Shown piece after piece: positions 29,668 through 44,032 of a stretch of 64,000 nucleotides of DNA. Position 1 is the first letter of the stretch; every line of letters begins with the position of its first letter. A program made the position numbers and the translations under genes. The DNA is from Symsagittifera roscoffensis (lineage: Eukaryota > Xenacoelomorpha > Acoela > Convolutidae). The stretch covers positions 15,817,006-15,881,005 of the forward strand of contig NC_087063.1 in NCBI RefSeq assembly GCF_963678635.1, given 5' to 3'. Under the pieces are notes generated by a model. That model had not been told where the DNA came from and did no database searches. It worked only from the letters and a program-made list of their open reading frames with translations.

Positions 29668-32600
29668 GTTAACTTCACGATGCTATTTTTGTGTTGCGTT
29701 GCAGGTGGTGCGAAAGCGTTTTGACCTTTGTTGCAACGAAACGATGTTATTAACTTGATGACTGATTTCTCTTGTTTGGTAAACTAGGAAAAGCCTTTGA
29801 GTATTTCGCTTCGATTGTTTTTCTTAATCTTCACTTTGGTTTGAACAGTATTTTTCTTCTATTCTCTTTGCTGTTCAGGTATTTGAAAACTTGTGATGAT
29901 GAAAGTTTTCGAAGATTTCACTTGGCTGATAGGTATCCCTGTTTGATTGTTTGGCTTCGCTTGAATAGATAAAGAAAGTTCATCATTTGCTTTGAGAAAG
30001 TCAACTTGTATCCCTGCATTTTGGTATACACGACTTATTGTATGGTTTCTTTATCTGGCAGTTTGACTTCTGTCGTTTGCACTTGTAAATTTTTCTTTTG
30101 CTACTATTTATCTTGATGATTGATACCTCTTGTTTTATGAACATTGAACAACTTTGTTTACTGAATCAGTTGCATCAGATTGCTCCGTTTGATTCGCTGT
30201 TTTTAAATGAAAAGGCTATGTCGTTTTTTCCATTTTAATGTGCGTTTGAAAAATGTGATGACCAAAGCTTTAAAGAATCAACCAATTTTTTTAGAATTCT
30301 GCTCCTGTTGATGCTCATTAGACTTTTTTAAACTCGTCGAAGTTTTTTGGTGTCTACATTCCCATTTCCTGAAACCTCTATGAGAAATTGATGCCTTGAA
30401 TTCAACTGATGTATAGTTATCCCTGTCTGATTAATTTCAGCTTTGCTGAAACAGAAAAAATTCAATTTTTTGCTCAAACAGAAAAAATTCAATTTTTTTG
30501 CTTTGAGAAAGATAAATTATGTGCCTGGCCTTTATCTTGCTGGTCAATTGTGTATGAGTAAATTTAATAATTGACTTTTTTAATCAGCCAGTTTGTTTTC
30601 CTCAATTGCGCACTTAATTTTTATCGTTAATCCAATTGCTGTTTGTTCATCTTAATGATTGATAAGGTTTGTTTGGCTAACATTGAACAATTTTTATACT
30701 GAATCAGTTGCATCAGTTTGATCCTTATGCTTTGCAATTTTTGACTCGAAAAAGATACTGCGTGTTTTCTATTTTAATGTGCATTTCAAAAATTATGATG
30801 CACCAAGCTTTGAATAATCGACCAATTTTTATTTTTTTTTCGCTCCTGTTGATGGTTTTTTTCTCATTTCCAGGAAAGTGTATGTCGACAAATTGAGTAT
30901 GTGCCCAATTCAAAGCTTGACATTCAACCTCTGCCATTTAGTTTAGTCTCGACTTCTTTTCTTCAAATTGATCTTCTTCAAGACAATCTTGAAAAACTGA
31001 CATTTTTTCGTTAACTTCACGATGCTATTTTTGTGTTGCGTTGCAGGTGGTGCGAAAGCGTTTTGACCTTTGTTGCAACGAAACGATGTTATTAACTTGA
31101 TGACTGATTTCTCTTGTTTGGTAAACTAGGAAAAGCCTTTGAGTATTTCGCTTCGAATGTTTTTCTTAATCTTCTATTTGGTTTGAACAGTATTTTTCTT
31201 CTATTCTCTTTGCTGTTCAGGTATTTGAAAACTTGTGATGATGAAAGTTTTCGAAGATTTCACTTGGCTGATAGGTATCCCTGTTTGATTGTTTGGCTTC
31301 GCTTGAATAGATAAAGAAAGTTCATCATTTGCTTTGAGAAAGTCAACTTGTATCCCTGCATTTTGGTATACACGACTTATTGTATGGTTTCTTTATCTGG
31401 CAGTTTGACTTCTGTCGTTTGCACTTGTAAATTTTTCTTTTGCTACTATTTATCTTGATGATTGATACCTCTTGTTTTATGAACATTGAACAACTTTGTT
31501 TACTGAATCAGTTGCATCAGATTGCTCCGTTTGATTCGCTGTTTTTAAATGAAAAGGCTATGTCGTTTTTTCCATTTTAATGTGCGTTTGAAAAATGTGA
31601 TGACCAAAGCTTTAAAGAATCAACCAATTTTTGTAGAATTCTGCTCCTGTTGATGCTCATTAGACTTTTTTAAACTCGTCGAAGTTTTTTGGTGTCTACA
31701 TTCCCATTTCCTGAAACCTCTATGAGAAATTGATGCCTTGAATTCAACTGATGTATAGTTATCCCTGTCTGATTAATTTCAGCTTTGCTGAAACAGAAAA
31801 AATTCAATTTTTTGCTCAAACAGAAAAAATTCAATTTTTTTGCTTTGAGAAAGATAAATTATGTGCCTGGCCTTTATCTTGCTGGTCAATTGTGTATGAG
31901 TAAATTTAATAATTGACTTTTTTAATCAGCCAGTTTGTTTTCCTCAATTGCGCACTTAATTTTTATCGTTAATCCAATTGCTGTTTGTTCATCTTAATGA
32001 TTGATAAGGTTTGTTTGGCTAACATTGAACAATTTTTATACTGAATCAGTTGCATCAGTTTGATCCTTATGCTTTGCAATTTTTGACTCGAAAAAGATAC
32101 TGCGTGTTTTCTATTTTAATGTGCATTTCAAAAATTATGATGCACCAAGCTTTGAATAATCGACCAATTTTTATTTTTTTTTCGCTCCTGTTGATGGTTT
32201 TTTTCTCATTTCCAGGAAAGTGTATGTCGACAAATTGAGTATGTGCCCAATTCAAAGCTTGACATTCAACCTCTGCCATTTAGTTTAGTCTCGACTTCTT
32301 TTCTTCAAATTGATCTTCTTCAAGACAATCTTGAAAAACTGACATTTTTTCGTTAACTTCACGATGCTATTTTTGTGTTGCGTTGCAGGTGGTGCGAAAG
32401 CGTTTTGACCTTTGTTGCAACGAAACGATGTTATTAACTTGATGACTGATTTCTCTTGTTTGGTAAACTAGGAAAAGCCTTTGAGTATTTCGCTTCGAAT
32501 GTTTTTCTTAATCTTCTATTTGGTTTGAACAGTATTTTTCTTCTATTCTCTTTGCTGTTCAGGTATTTGAAAACTTGTGATGATGAAAGTTTTCGAAGAT

Positions 32601-34084
32601 TTCACTTGGCTGATAGGTATCCCTGTTTGATTGTTTGGCTTCGCTTGAATAGATAAAGAAAGTTCATCATTTGCTTTGAGAAAGTCAACTTGTATCCCTG
32701 CATTTTGGTATACACGACTTATTGTATGGTTTCTTTATCTGGCAGTTTGACTTCTGTCGTTTGCACTTGTAAATTTTTCTTTTGCTACTATTTATCTTGA
32801 TGATTGATACCTCTTGTTTTATGAACATTGAACAACTTTGTTTACTGAATCAGTTGCATCAGATTGCTCCGTTTGATTCGCTGTTTTTAAATGAAAAGGC
32901 TATGTCGTTTTTTCCATTTTAATGTGCGTTTGAAAAATGTGATGACCAAAGCTTTAAAGAATCAACCAATTTTTTTAGAATTCTGCTCCTGTTGATGCTC
33001 ATTAGACTTTTTTAAACTCGTCGAAGTTTTTTGGTGTCTACATTCCCATTTCCTGAAACCTCTATGAGAAATTGATGCCTTGAATTCAACTGATGTATAG
33101 TTATCCCTGTCTGATTAATTTCAGCTTTGCTGAAACAGAAAAAATTCAATTTTTTGCTCAAACAGAAAAAATTCAATTTTTTTGCTTTGAGAAAGATAAA
33201 TTATGTGCCTGGCCTTTATCTTGCTGGTCAATTGTGTATGAGTAAATTTAATAATTGACTTTTTTAATCAGCCAGTTTGTTTTCCTCAATTGCGCACTTA
33301 ATTTTTATCGTTAATCCAATTGCTGTTTGTTCATCTTAATGATTGATAAGGTTTGTTTGGCTAACATTGAACAATTTTTATACTGAATCAGTTGCATCAG
33401 TTTGATCCTTATGCTTTGCAATTTTTGACTCGAAAAAGATACTGCGTGTTTTCTATTTTAATGTGCATTTCAAAAATTATGATGCACCAAGCTTTGAATA
33501 ATCGACCAATTTTTATTTTTTTTTCGCTCCTGTTGATGGTTTTTTTCTCATTTCCAGGAAAGTGTATGTCGACAAATTGAGTATGTGCCCAATTCAAAGC
33601 TTGACATTCAACCTCTGCCATTTAGTTTAGTCTCGACTTCTTTTCTTCAAATTGATCTTCTTCAAGACAATCTTGAAAAACTGACATTTTTTCGTTAACT
33701 TCACGATGCTATTTTTGTGTTGCGTTGCAGGTGGTGCGAAAGCGTTTTGACCTTTGTTGCAACGAAACGATGTTATTAACTTGATGACTGATTTCTCTTG
33801 TTTGGTAAACTAGGAAAAGCCTTTGAGTATTTCGCTTCGAATGTTTTTCTTAATCTTCTATTTGGTTTGAACAGTATTTTTCTTCTATTCTCTTTGCTGT
33901 TCAGGTATTTGAAAACTTGTGATGATGAAAGTTTTCGAAGATTTCACTTGGCTGATAGGTATCCCTGTTTGATTGTTTGGCTTCGCTTGAATAGATAAAG
34001 AAAGTTCATCATTTGCTTTGAGAAAGTCAACTTGTATCCCTGCATTTTGGTATACACGACTTATTGTATGGTTTCTTTATCTGA
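29668..34084. repeat. 1342-bp higher-order repeat, about 3.3 near-identical copies
   Basis: Copies start at 29668, 31010, 32352 and 33694. The last breaks off near 34084. Only a handful of base differences are visible, for example at about 29814-29825 and 30290 versus 31632. Such homogeneity points to very recent amplification or gene conversion. Confidence 0.92.
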
Positions 34085-37000
34085 GAATTATGATGCACCA
34101 TGAGAACCTCTGCCATTGATCTTCTTCAAGACAATCTTGAAAAACTGACATTTTTCCGTTAAAAACAAGATGATATATTTGTGTTGCGTTGCAGGTGGTG
34201 CGAAATTGTTTTGGCCTTTGTTGCAATGAAACTATTTTATTTGCTTGATAACTGATACCTCTTGTTTGATAAACTATTGAAAACCTTGTATATTGAGATA
34301 ACTCGCTTTAATTGTTTTTCTTAAGCTTCACTTTTGGTTTAAGCAGTATTTTTCTGCTGTTCTCTTTGCTGTTCTTATTTGAAAAGTTGTGATGATGACA
34401 GTTTTTGAAGATTTCACCTGATTGATAGTTATCCCTGTCTGATTATGTTTGGCTTTGCTCGAACAGATCAAGAAAGTCCATCTTTTGCTTTGAGAAAGTC
34501 AACTTGTGTCTTTGGATTTTAGTCTGCCTGACAATATTGTATGGTTGGCCTGATTTTTTTTCTTTCAGTTTGATATCTGTCGTTTGCACTTGTAATTATG
34601 TCTTTTGCTATCTGTTTATCTAGATGATTGATACCTCTTGCTTGATAAAGCTTGAACAAATTTTATACTGAATCAGTTACATCAGATTGCTCCATTTGCT
34701 TTGCTTTTTCGTTATGAAAGGACTATGTTATTCCATTTTCAAGTGCATTTGAAAAATATGATGAACAAAGGTTAGAAGAATCAACCAATTTTTCCTCAAA
34801 ATTCTGCCCCAATTGATGCTCATGAGACTTTTTTTAACTCGTCTCTTTTTTTTGGTGTCTACATCCCCATTTCCTGGAAAGTTTGTGATGACAAAATGAT
34901 TCCTTGATTTTAACTGATGTATAGTTATCCCTGTCTGATTAATTTCTGCTTCGCTGAAACAACAATGTTCTTTTTTTGAGATAGCCATTTTTTGTGCCTG
35001 GCATTAAGTCGCACTTCAAAAATGTTTGGTTGCTCTTTCTACTAAAATATTCTTCTGTCAGTTTGGCTTCCTCAATTGCAACGGTGTTTTTTTCCTTATC
35101 TTGCTTCGATTTTTTTGTTATGAAAAGGCTATGTATTTTCATTTTAATGTGCTTTTGAAAAATGTGATGAACAAGCTTTGAAAAATCAACCAATTTTTTA
35201 TTATAATTCAGTCCCAATGGATGCTCATGAGATTTTTTCAAATCGTCTCGTTTTTTTTTGGTGTTTACATTCCCATTTCCTGGGAAGTGTGTGATGAGAA
35301 AATGTTTCCTTGATTTCAACTGATGTATAGTTATCCCTGTCTGATAATTTTCGGCTTTGCTGAAATAAAAATTTTCTCTTTTTTGACAGTCACTTTTGCG
35401 CCTGGCATTAAGTCGCACTTCAAAAGTGTTTGGTTGATCTTTCTAGTTGATTGTGTATCTGTCAGTTTGGGTTCCTCAATTGCACTCCTATTTTTGTCCG
35501 TATATTCAATTGCTGTTTTTTCATCTTGATGGTTTATAACATTTGTTTGGTTCTTATTGAGCAACTTTGCATGCATCAGTTCGCTCCCTATATTTTGCTT
35601 TTTTTAATTGTATTTTGAAAAGGACACTTCGTCTTTCCATTTCTATGTTCTTTTGAAAAAGAGTGATTCCAATTGTTATGAATAATGAACCATTTTTTAA
35701 ATTTTTTTAAATCAAGTTCATGACCATGAGCTTTTTCGTTAGTCCTCGTGGACATTTTTTTGGCGTATATTTTCCCATGTGATTTTGGAATGGAAGTTGA
35801 TTATTTCATGAAAGTTGATTGTTTTTGGTTTTGCGTGAGCAGAGAAAGAAAATCGATATTTTGCTTTGAGAAAGTTAAATTATGTGCCTGGCTTTTAGTT
35901 TGCTTGTCAATTGTGTAAGAGTGAATTTAATAATTGGTTTTTTTAATCGGCCAGTTTGTTTTCCTCATTTGCGCTGTTAATTTTTATCGTTAACCCAATT
36001 GCTGTTTGTTCATTTTAATGATTGATAAGGTTGATTGATGTTCATTTTAATGTGCTTGTGAAAATGTGATGAACAAGCTTTGAAGAATCAACCAATTTTT
36101 TATTATAATTCAGTCCCAAGGGATGCTCATGAGATTTTTTCAAATCGTCTTGTTTTTTTTGGTGCCTACATTCCCATTTCCTGGAAATTGTGCGATGACA
36201 AAATGATTCCTTGAGTTCAACTGATGTATAGTTATCCCTGTCTGATAGTTTTCGGCTTTGCTGAAACAAAAAATTTCTCTTTTTTGAGATACTCATTTTT
36301 TGTGCCTGGCATTAAGTCGCACTTCAAAAATGTTTGGTTGCTCTTTCTAGTAAAATATTCTTCTGTCAGTTTGGCTTCCTCAATTGCAACGGTGTTTTTT
36401 TCCTTATCTTGCTTCGCTTTTTTTGTTATGAAAAGGCTATGTATTTTCATTTTAATGTGCTTTTGAAAAATGTGATGAACAACCTTTGAAGAATCAACCA
36501 ATTTTTTATTATAATTCAGTCCCAATGGATGCTCATGAGATTTTTTCAAATCGTCTTGTTTTTTTTGGTGCCTACATTCCCATTTCCTGGAAATTGTGCG
36601 ATGACAAAATGATTCCTTGAGTTCAACTGATGTATAGTTATCCCTGTCTGATAGTTTTCGGCTTTGCTGAAACAAAAAATTTCTCTTTTTTGAGATACTC
36701 ATTTTTTGTGCCTGGCATTAAGTCGCACTTCAAAAATGTTTGGTTGCTCTTTCTAGTAAAATATTCTTCTGTCAGTTTGGCTTCCTCAATTGCAACGGTG
36801 TTTTTTTCCTTATCTTGCTTCGCTTTTTTTGTTATGAAAGGGCTATGTATTTTCATTTTAATGTGCTTTTGAAAAATGTGATGAACAACCTTTGAAAAAT
36901 CAACCAATTTTTTAGTATAATTCAGTCCCAATGGATGCTCATGAGATTTTTTCAAATCGTCTCGTTTTTTTTTGGTGCCTACATTCCCATTTCCTGGAAA

Positions 37001-38283
37001 TTGTGCGATGACAAAATGATTCCTTGAGTTCAACTGATGTATAGTTATCCCTGTCTGATAGTTTTCGGCTTTGCTGAAACAAAAAATTTCTCTTTTTTGA
37101 GATACTCATTTTTTGTGCCTGGCATTAAGTCGCACTTCAAAAATGTTTGGTTGCTCTTTCTAGTAAAATATTCTTCTGTCAGTTTGGCTTCCTCAATTGC
37201 AACGGTGTTTTTTTCCTTATCTTGCTTCGCTTTTTTTGTTATGAAAGGCTATGTATTTTCATTTTAATGTGCTTTTGAAAAATGTGATGAACAACCTTTG
37301 AAAAATCAACCAATTTTTTAGTATAATTCAGTCCCAATGGATGCTCATGAGATTTTTTCAAATCGTCTCGTTTTTTTTTGGTGTTTACATTCCCATTTCC
37401 TGGGAAGTTTGTGATGAGAAAATGTTTCCTTGATTTCAACTGATGTATAGTTATCCCTGTCTGATAATTTTCGGCTTTGCTGAAACAAAAATTTTCTCTT
37501 CTTTGACAAAGTGGCTTTTGCGCCTGGCATTAAGTCGCACTTCAAAAGTGTTTGGTTGATCTTTCTAGTTGATTGTGTATCTGTCAGTTTGGGTTCCTCA
37601 ATTGCACTCTTATTTTTGTCCGTATATTCAATTGCTGTTTTTTCATCTTGATGGTTTATAACATTTGTTTGGTTCTTATTGAGCAACTTTGCATGCATCA
37701 GTTCGCTCCCAATATTTTGCTTTTTTAAATTGTATTTTGAAAAGGACACTTCGTCTTTCCATTACATTGTTCATTTGAAAAAGAGTGATTCCAATTGTTA
37801 TGAATAATGAACCATTTTTTAAATTTTTTTAAATCAAGTTCATGACCATGAGCATTTTCGTTAGTCCTCGTGGACATTTTTTTGGCGTATATTTTCCCAT
37901 GTGATTTTGGAATGGAAGTTGATTATTTCATGAAAGTTGATTGTTTTTGGTTTTGCGTGAGCAGAGAAAGAAAATCGATATTTTGCTTTGAGAAAGTTAA
38001 ATTATGTGCCTGGCTTTTAGTTTGCTTGTCAATTGTGTAAGAGTGAATTTAATAATTGGTTTTTTTAATCGGCCAGTTTGTTTTCCTCATTTGCGCTGTT
38101 AATTTTTATCGTTAACCCAATTGCTGTTTGTTCATTTTAATGATTGATAAGGTTGATTGATGTTCATTTTAATGTGCTTGTGAAAATGTGATGAACAAGC
38201 TTTGAAGAATCAACCAATTTTTTATTATAATTCAGCCCCAATGGATGCTTATGAGATTTTTTTTCAAATCGTCTCGTTGTTTT
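34085..38283. repeat. 406-bp monomer array inside a 2.12-kb higher-order repeat
   Basis: The tag GATGTATAGTTATCCCTGTC appears near 34914, 35321, 36222, 36629, 37035, 37441 and 38346, giving steps of 406-407 bp plus two 0.9-kb steps. The 0.9-kb block after 35321 is repeated after 37441 (offset about 2120). Confidence 0.82.
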
Positions 38284-41200
38284 TTGGTGCCTACATTCCC
38301 ATTTCCTGGTAAGTTTGTGATGACAAAATGATTCCTTGATTTCAACTGATGTATAGTTATCCCTGTCTGATTAATTTCGGCCTCGCTGAAACAACAATAT
38401 TCTTTTTTCGAGAAAGTCACTTTTTGTGCCTGGCCTTTAGTCGCACTTGAAAAATGTTTGGTTGATCTTTCTAGTTGAAAGTTTATCTGTCAGTTTGGCT
38501 TCCTCAATTGCACCGGTGTTTTTTGCTTATTTTGCTTTGCTTTTTTTGTTATGAAAAAGCTATGCATTTCCATTTTAATGTGCTTTTGAAAAATGTGATG
38601 AACAAGATTTGAAGATTCAATGAATTTTTTTTTAATGATAATTCCGCCCCAATTTATGCTCATGAGATTTTTTTTCGAGAAAGATTGACAAAAAAAATCA
38701 GCCATTGAGAAAGCCAACCTGTGTGCCTGGCTTTTAATCTGCTTGAAAATCATTTCAGCTCAACATTTTTTTGATTTTTTTTCATCTGTCAGATTGCTCT
38801 CTGTCTATTGCACTGGTAAGTTTTCTCATTTACTTTTCCCATTTCTTTCTCATTTCCTATCGTTTTATTGTGATGATTGAAACCACTTGTTTGATTAACT
38901 CTGACATTTCTTGATACTGGTTTGTTGGTACAAGTTTGCTGTGATTGTTTTTCCTTACTTTAGTTTTGGTTTAAAAGGGGTGTTTCGTCTTTTATATTTA
39001 CGCTAGCGTACGAACCGTTTTTTAAACCTATTATATGAACCGAACGAAATAAAATGTTCTATTAGAGTGTTCACTTCTGTGCATTTTTGCTATATTCACA
39101 ATCTGTAGCATTGAAAATTTCATAGCATCTGTTCTCGGCTTTGTGTCTGGCCAGTGTTTGTAAGTTCGAGTCCGAGACGTCGCCGAAATTTTATTAATTC
39201 GAGGCTGATTTGTACTTTTTCTTTTTGCATTTTCCAGAACTCTAGAGCTGCTTTTGTCTTGTTATCGGTAGTGTTTGTGAAGCGCAACGTTGCCTCTGTG
39301 TTTAATATGCTTTTAATGTCTTCAGATTTAACCTATTTGAAATAGTTTTGCTCCGTTTGATGCTCTTCAAATTCTTAAGGTCCTGGTAAAAATAGTTTTG
39401 GGCGTCTATTAAGTCATTTTCCAGTGAAAATGGAACTGATGTATAGTTATCCCTGAATGATGATTTTGGCCCAACTTGATTGCTTGACATTGAGACAAAT
39501 TTCCACGTTTTCTTCAAATTGAACTTCATTAGCGACCATCACTGAAAGTTTTGCCCATTTTTTTAGCATGCTGACGATTGTTTGTGTTGCATTGCGGCCT
39601 ATGTTTCATCACAATTGTTTATTTTTTTTATAACTCTTCATTGATTACCTATGAAAAAATTTTACGCTGATAGTATTCGCTTTGGTTGTTCTTCCTAGGC
39701 TTCATTTTGATTCGAACTGTCAGTTTTCTCTATTCTTTTTGATCTTCTCGCGTTTGACAAATTGTGTTGGAATTTGTTTTGAAGATTTCATTTGGTTGAT
39801 ACTTATCCATGTCTGAGTATGTCTAACATATTACTGTAAGGGTTATTTGACTGTAGATTTTTAGTTTTCAGGTTGCGAAAACTAAAGTTTGGTTGCTTCG
39901 TTTTTCAAAAAAAGTCTTAGCTGTTTTTCTTTTTTACTGATTGACTTTCGTAAACTGCTGTTCCAGAAGTCTTTCAAGTCCCTGTATTTGGAGTTTTTAG
40001 ATATGTTTTTGGGGTTCTGTAGCTGTGTTATTATAAATATTTTGAAGACAGAATGTTTATAGTCCAACCGATGTATAGTTACCCCTGTCCGATTTTTTTT
40101 GGTCTTTGCATAAACAGATCGAGAAAATCGATCATTTGCTTTGAGAAAGCCAATTTGCCTGACGTGTAGCCTAATTTGCCTGAGATAATTATTTGCCCGA
40201 GATATAGCCTAGTTTGCCAGAGAGATAATTGTTTGTTTGACCTGAGTTTTTGTTTCGTTACTTGTCAGTTTGATTTCCGTCAATTGCACTTTAAGTTTTC
40301 CTGATTTAAGTTTGATTAACTTTGAGTTACGTTGCATACTGTTTTATTTGCATAAGTTTGTTCTGATTGCTCTGTCATTTTTTGTTCTGTTTTTGTGTGC
40401 ATATGAAAAATTTGATCAACAAGATGATCCCTTGAAAATTTAACCAACCTTTTAATTTTATTGTGCTTTGTTTGGTAATCTTGAGAGTTTTTCTCCTCGA
40501 GGATAATAGAGGGCATCTATGTGCCCATTTTCCAATTAAGTTTAGAATATCAAATTTATTACTTGAATTCAACAAATGTATAGTTATCCCTGTCTAACTT
40601 TATATGTTCAACTTCTATGCTTGTTCTTTAGTATGCATGACGCGTAGTTTAATTTTTGGTTGTTGGTGATTTTTTTTCTGGACGGCATTGATATGTTTCG
40701 TTCTCGTTGTTCTAAAAATTATGATATTTTTTCACGAAGGCGAAATGATGTGAAGTTACCCTGTCTGAATATTTTTGGCTGTTGAAACTGATGAGAGAAA
40801 TTGATCTTTTGCGTATGTGCCTGACGTTTTATTTGCTTGAAAGTCTGTTTTGCTTGACTTTTTTCCAATTGTGTTATCTGTCAGTTTGTTTTCCGTCAAT
40901 TGCACTTGTAGGTACTCTCGTTTTCTTTTGCTAATTTTTTGTTGTGATGATTGGTACCTCTTGTTGAGACAATCATTGAAACATTTACATTATTTTTTCG
41001 TTATCTTCACGATGCAATTTTTGTGTTGCGTTGCAGGTGGTGCGAAAGCGTTTTGACCTTTGTTGCAACGAAACGATGTTATTAACTTGATGACTGATTT
41101 CTCTTGTTTGGTAAACTAGGAAAAGCCTTTGAGTATTTCGCTTCGAATGTTTTTCTTAATCTTCTATTTGGTTTGAACAGTATTTTTCTTCTATTCTCTT

Positions 41201-43010
41201 TGCTGTTCAGGTATTTGAAAACTTGTGATGATGAAAGTTTTCAAAAATTTCACTTGGCTGATAGGTATCCCTGTTTGATTATGTTTCGCTTTGCTTGAAT
41301 AGATAAAGAAAGTTCATCTTTTGCTTTGAGAAAGGCAACTTGTATCCCTGCTTTTTGGTCTACACGACTTATTGTATGGTTTCTTTATCTGGCAGTTTGA
41401 CTTCTGTCGTTTGCACTTGTAAATTTTTCTTTTGCTACTGTTTATCTTGATGATTGATAACTCCTGTTTTATGAACATTGAACAACTTTGTTTACTGAAT
41501 CAGTTGCATCAGATTGCTCCGTTTGATTCGCTGTTTTTAAATGAAAAGGCAATGTCGTTTTTTCCATTTTTATGTGCGTTTGAAAAATGTGATGACCAAA
41601 GCTTCAAAGAATCAACCAATTTTTTTTAGAATTCTGCTCCTGTTGATGCTCATTAGATTTTTTTAAACTCGTCGAAGTTTTTTGGTGTCTACATTCCCAT
41701 TTCCTGAAACCTCTATGAGAAAATGATGCCTTGAATTCAACTGATGTATAGTTATCCCTGTCTGATTAATTTCAGCTTTGCTGAAACAGAAAAAATTCAA
41801 TTTTTTTGCTTTGAGAAAGATAAATTATGTGCCTGGCCTTTAGTTTGCTGGTCAATTGTGTATGAGTGAAATTAATGATTGATTTTTTTAATCGGCCAGT
41901 TTGTTTTTTTAAATTGCGCACTTAATTTTTATCGTTAATCCAATTGCTGTTTCTTCATCTTAATGATTGATGGGGTTTGTTTGGCTAAAATTGAACATTT
42001 TTTATACTGAATCAGTTGCATCAGTTTGATCCTTATGCTTTGCAATTTTTGACTCGAAAAAGATACTGCGTATTTTCTATTTTAATGTGCATTTGAAAAA
42101 TTATGATGCACCTATCTTTGAATAATCGACCAATTTTTATTTTTTTTTCGCTCCTGTTGATGGTTTTTTCTCATTTCCAGGAAAGTGTATGTCGACAAAT
42201 TGAGTATGTGGCCGATTTAAAGCTTGACATTCAACCTCTGCCATTTAGTTTAGTCTCGACTTCTTTTCTTCAAATTGATCTTCTTCGAGACAATCTTGAA
42301 AAACTGACATTTTTTCGTTAAAAACAAGATGCTATATTTGTGTTGCGTTGCAGGTGGTGCGAAGTTGTTTTGGCCTTTGTTGCAACGAAGTTATTTTATT
42401 TATTTGATAACTGATACCTCTTGTTTGATAAACTATTGAAAACCTTGTATATTGAGATAACTCGCTTTAATTGTTTTTCATAAGCTTCACTTTGGTTTAC
42501 GCAGTATTTTTCTGCTGTTCTCTTTGCTGTTTTTATTTGAAAAGTTGTGATGATGACAATTTTCGAAGATTTCACCTGATTGATAGTTATCCCTGTCTGA
42601 TTATGTTTGGCTTTGCTCGAACAGATAAAGAAAGTCCATCTTTTGCTTTGAGAAAGTCAACTTGTGTCTTTGGATTTTAGTCTGCCTGACAATATTGTAT
42701 GGTTGGCCTGATTTTTTTGTCTTTCAGTTTGATATCTGTCGTTTGCACTTGTTTTTATGTCTTTTGCTATCTGTTTATCTTGATGATTGATATCTCTTGC
42801 TTGATAAAGCTTGAACAAATTTTATACTGAATCAGTTACATCAGATTGCTCCATTTGCTTTGCCTTTTCGTTATGAAAGGACTATGTTATTCCATTTTGA
42901 TGTGCATTTGAAAAATATGATGAACAAAGGTTAGAAGAATCAACCAATTTTTCCTTAAAATTCTGCCCCAATTGATGCTCATGAGACTTTTTTTAACTCG
43001 TCTCTTTTTT
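38284..43010. repeat. Tandem segmental duplication, copy 1 (4727 bp)
   Basis: Matches 43011-48008 almost base for base. Starts at GGTGCCTACATTCCCATTTC. Contains a SINE copy (about 39000-39305). Also a more diverged relative of 26.8-30.4 kb, which has about 560 extra bp near 28.7-29.3 kb. Confidence 0.9.
39000..39305 (+). mobile_element. SINE copy 5 (in duplication copy 1)
   Basis: Same insertion as copy 4, carried by satellite amplification: B-box-like AGTTCGAGTCC at 39163-39173, tail ending GTTGCCTCTGTGT. Confidence 0.65.
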
Positions 43011-43726
43011 TTGGTGCCTACATTCCCATTTCCTGGTAAGTTTGTGATGACAAAATGATTCCTTGATTTCAACTGATGTATAGTTATCCCTGTCTGATTA
43101 ATTTCGGCCTCGCTGAAACAACAATATTCTTTTTTCGAGAAAGTCACTTTTTGTGCCTGGCCTTTAGTCGCACTTGAAAAATGTTTGGTTGATCTTTCTA
43201 GTTGAAAGTTTATCTGTCAGTTTGGCTTCCTCAATTGCACCGGTGTTTTTTGCTTATTTTGCTTTGCTTTTTTTGTTATGAAAAAGCTATGCATTTCCAT
43301 TTTAATGTGCTTTTGAAAAATGTGATGAACAAGATTTGAAGATTCAATGAATTTTTTTTTAATGATAATTCCGCCCCAATTTATGCTCATGAGATTTTTT
43401 TTCGAGAAAGATTGACAAAAAAAATCAGCCATTGAGAAAGCCAACCTGTGTGCCTGGCTTTTAATCTGCTTGAAAATCATTTCAGCTCAACATTTTTTTG
43501 ATTTTTTTTCATCTGTCAGATTGCTCTCTGTCTATTGCACTGGTAAGTTTTCTCATTTACTTTTCCCATTTCTTTCTCATTTCCTATCGTTTTATTGTGA
43601 TGATTGAAACCACTTGTTTGATTAACTCTGACATTTCTTGATACTGGTTTGTTGGTACAAGTTTGCTGTGATTGTTTTTCCTTACTTTAGTTTTGGTTTA
43701 AAAGGGGTGTTTCGTCTTTTATATTT

Positions 43727-44032
43727 ACGCTAGCGTACGAACCGTTTTTTAAACCTATTATATGAACCGAACGAAATAAAATGTTCTATTAGAGTGTTCA
43801 CTTCTGTGCATTTTTGCTATATTCACAATCTGTAGCATTGAAAATTTCATAGCATCTGTTCTCGGCTTTGTGTCTGGCCAGTGTTTGTAAGTTCGAGTCC
43901 GAGACGTCGCCGAAATTTTATTAATTCGAGGCTGATTTGTACTTTTTCTTTTTGCATTTTCCAGAACTCTAGAGCTGCTTTTGTCTTGTTATCGGTAGTG
44001 TTTGTGAAGCGCAACGTTGCCTCTGTGTTTAA
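43727..44032 (+). mobile_element. SINE copy 6 (in duplication copy 2)
   Basis: Identical to copy 5 as far as I can read. B-box-like sequence at 43890-43900. Confidence 0.65.

Noticed and set aside
30405-30440. TAGTTATCCCTGTCTGATT resembles the I-SceI homing endonuclease site
   Set aside because: Only about ten central bases agree with the 18-bp site. The core differs and no endonuclease gene is present.
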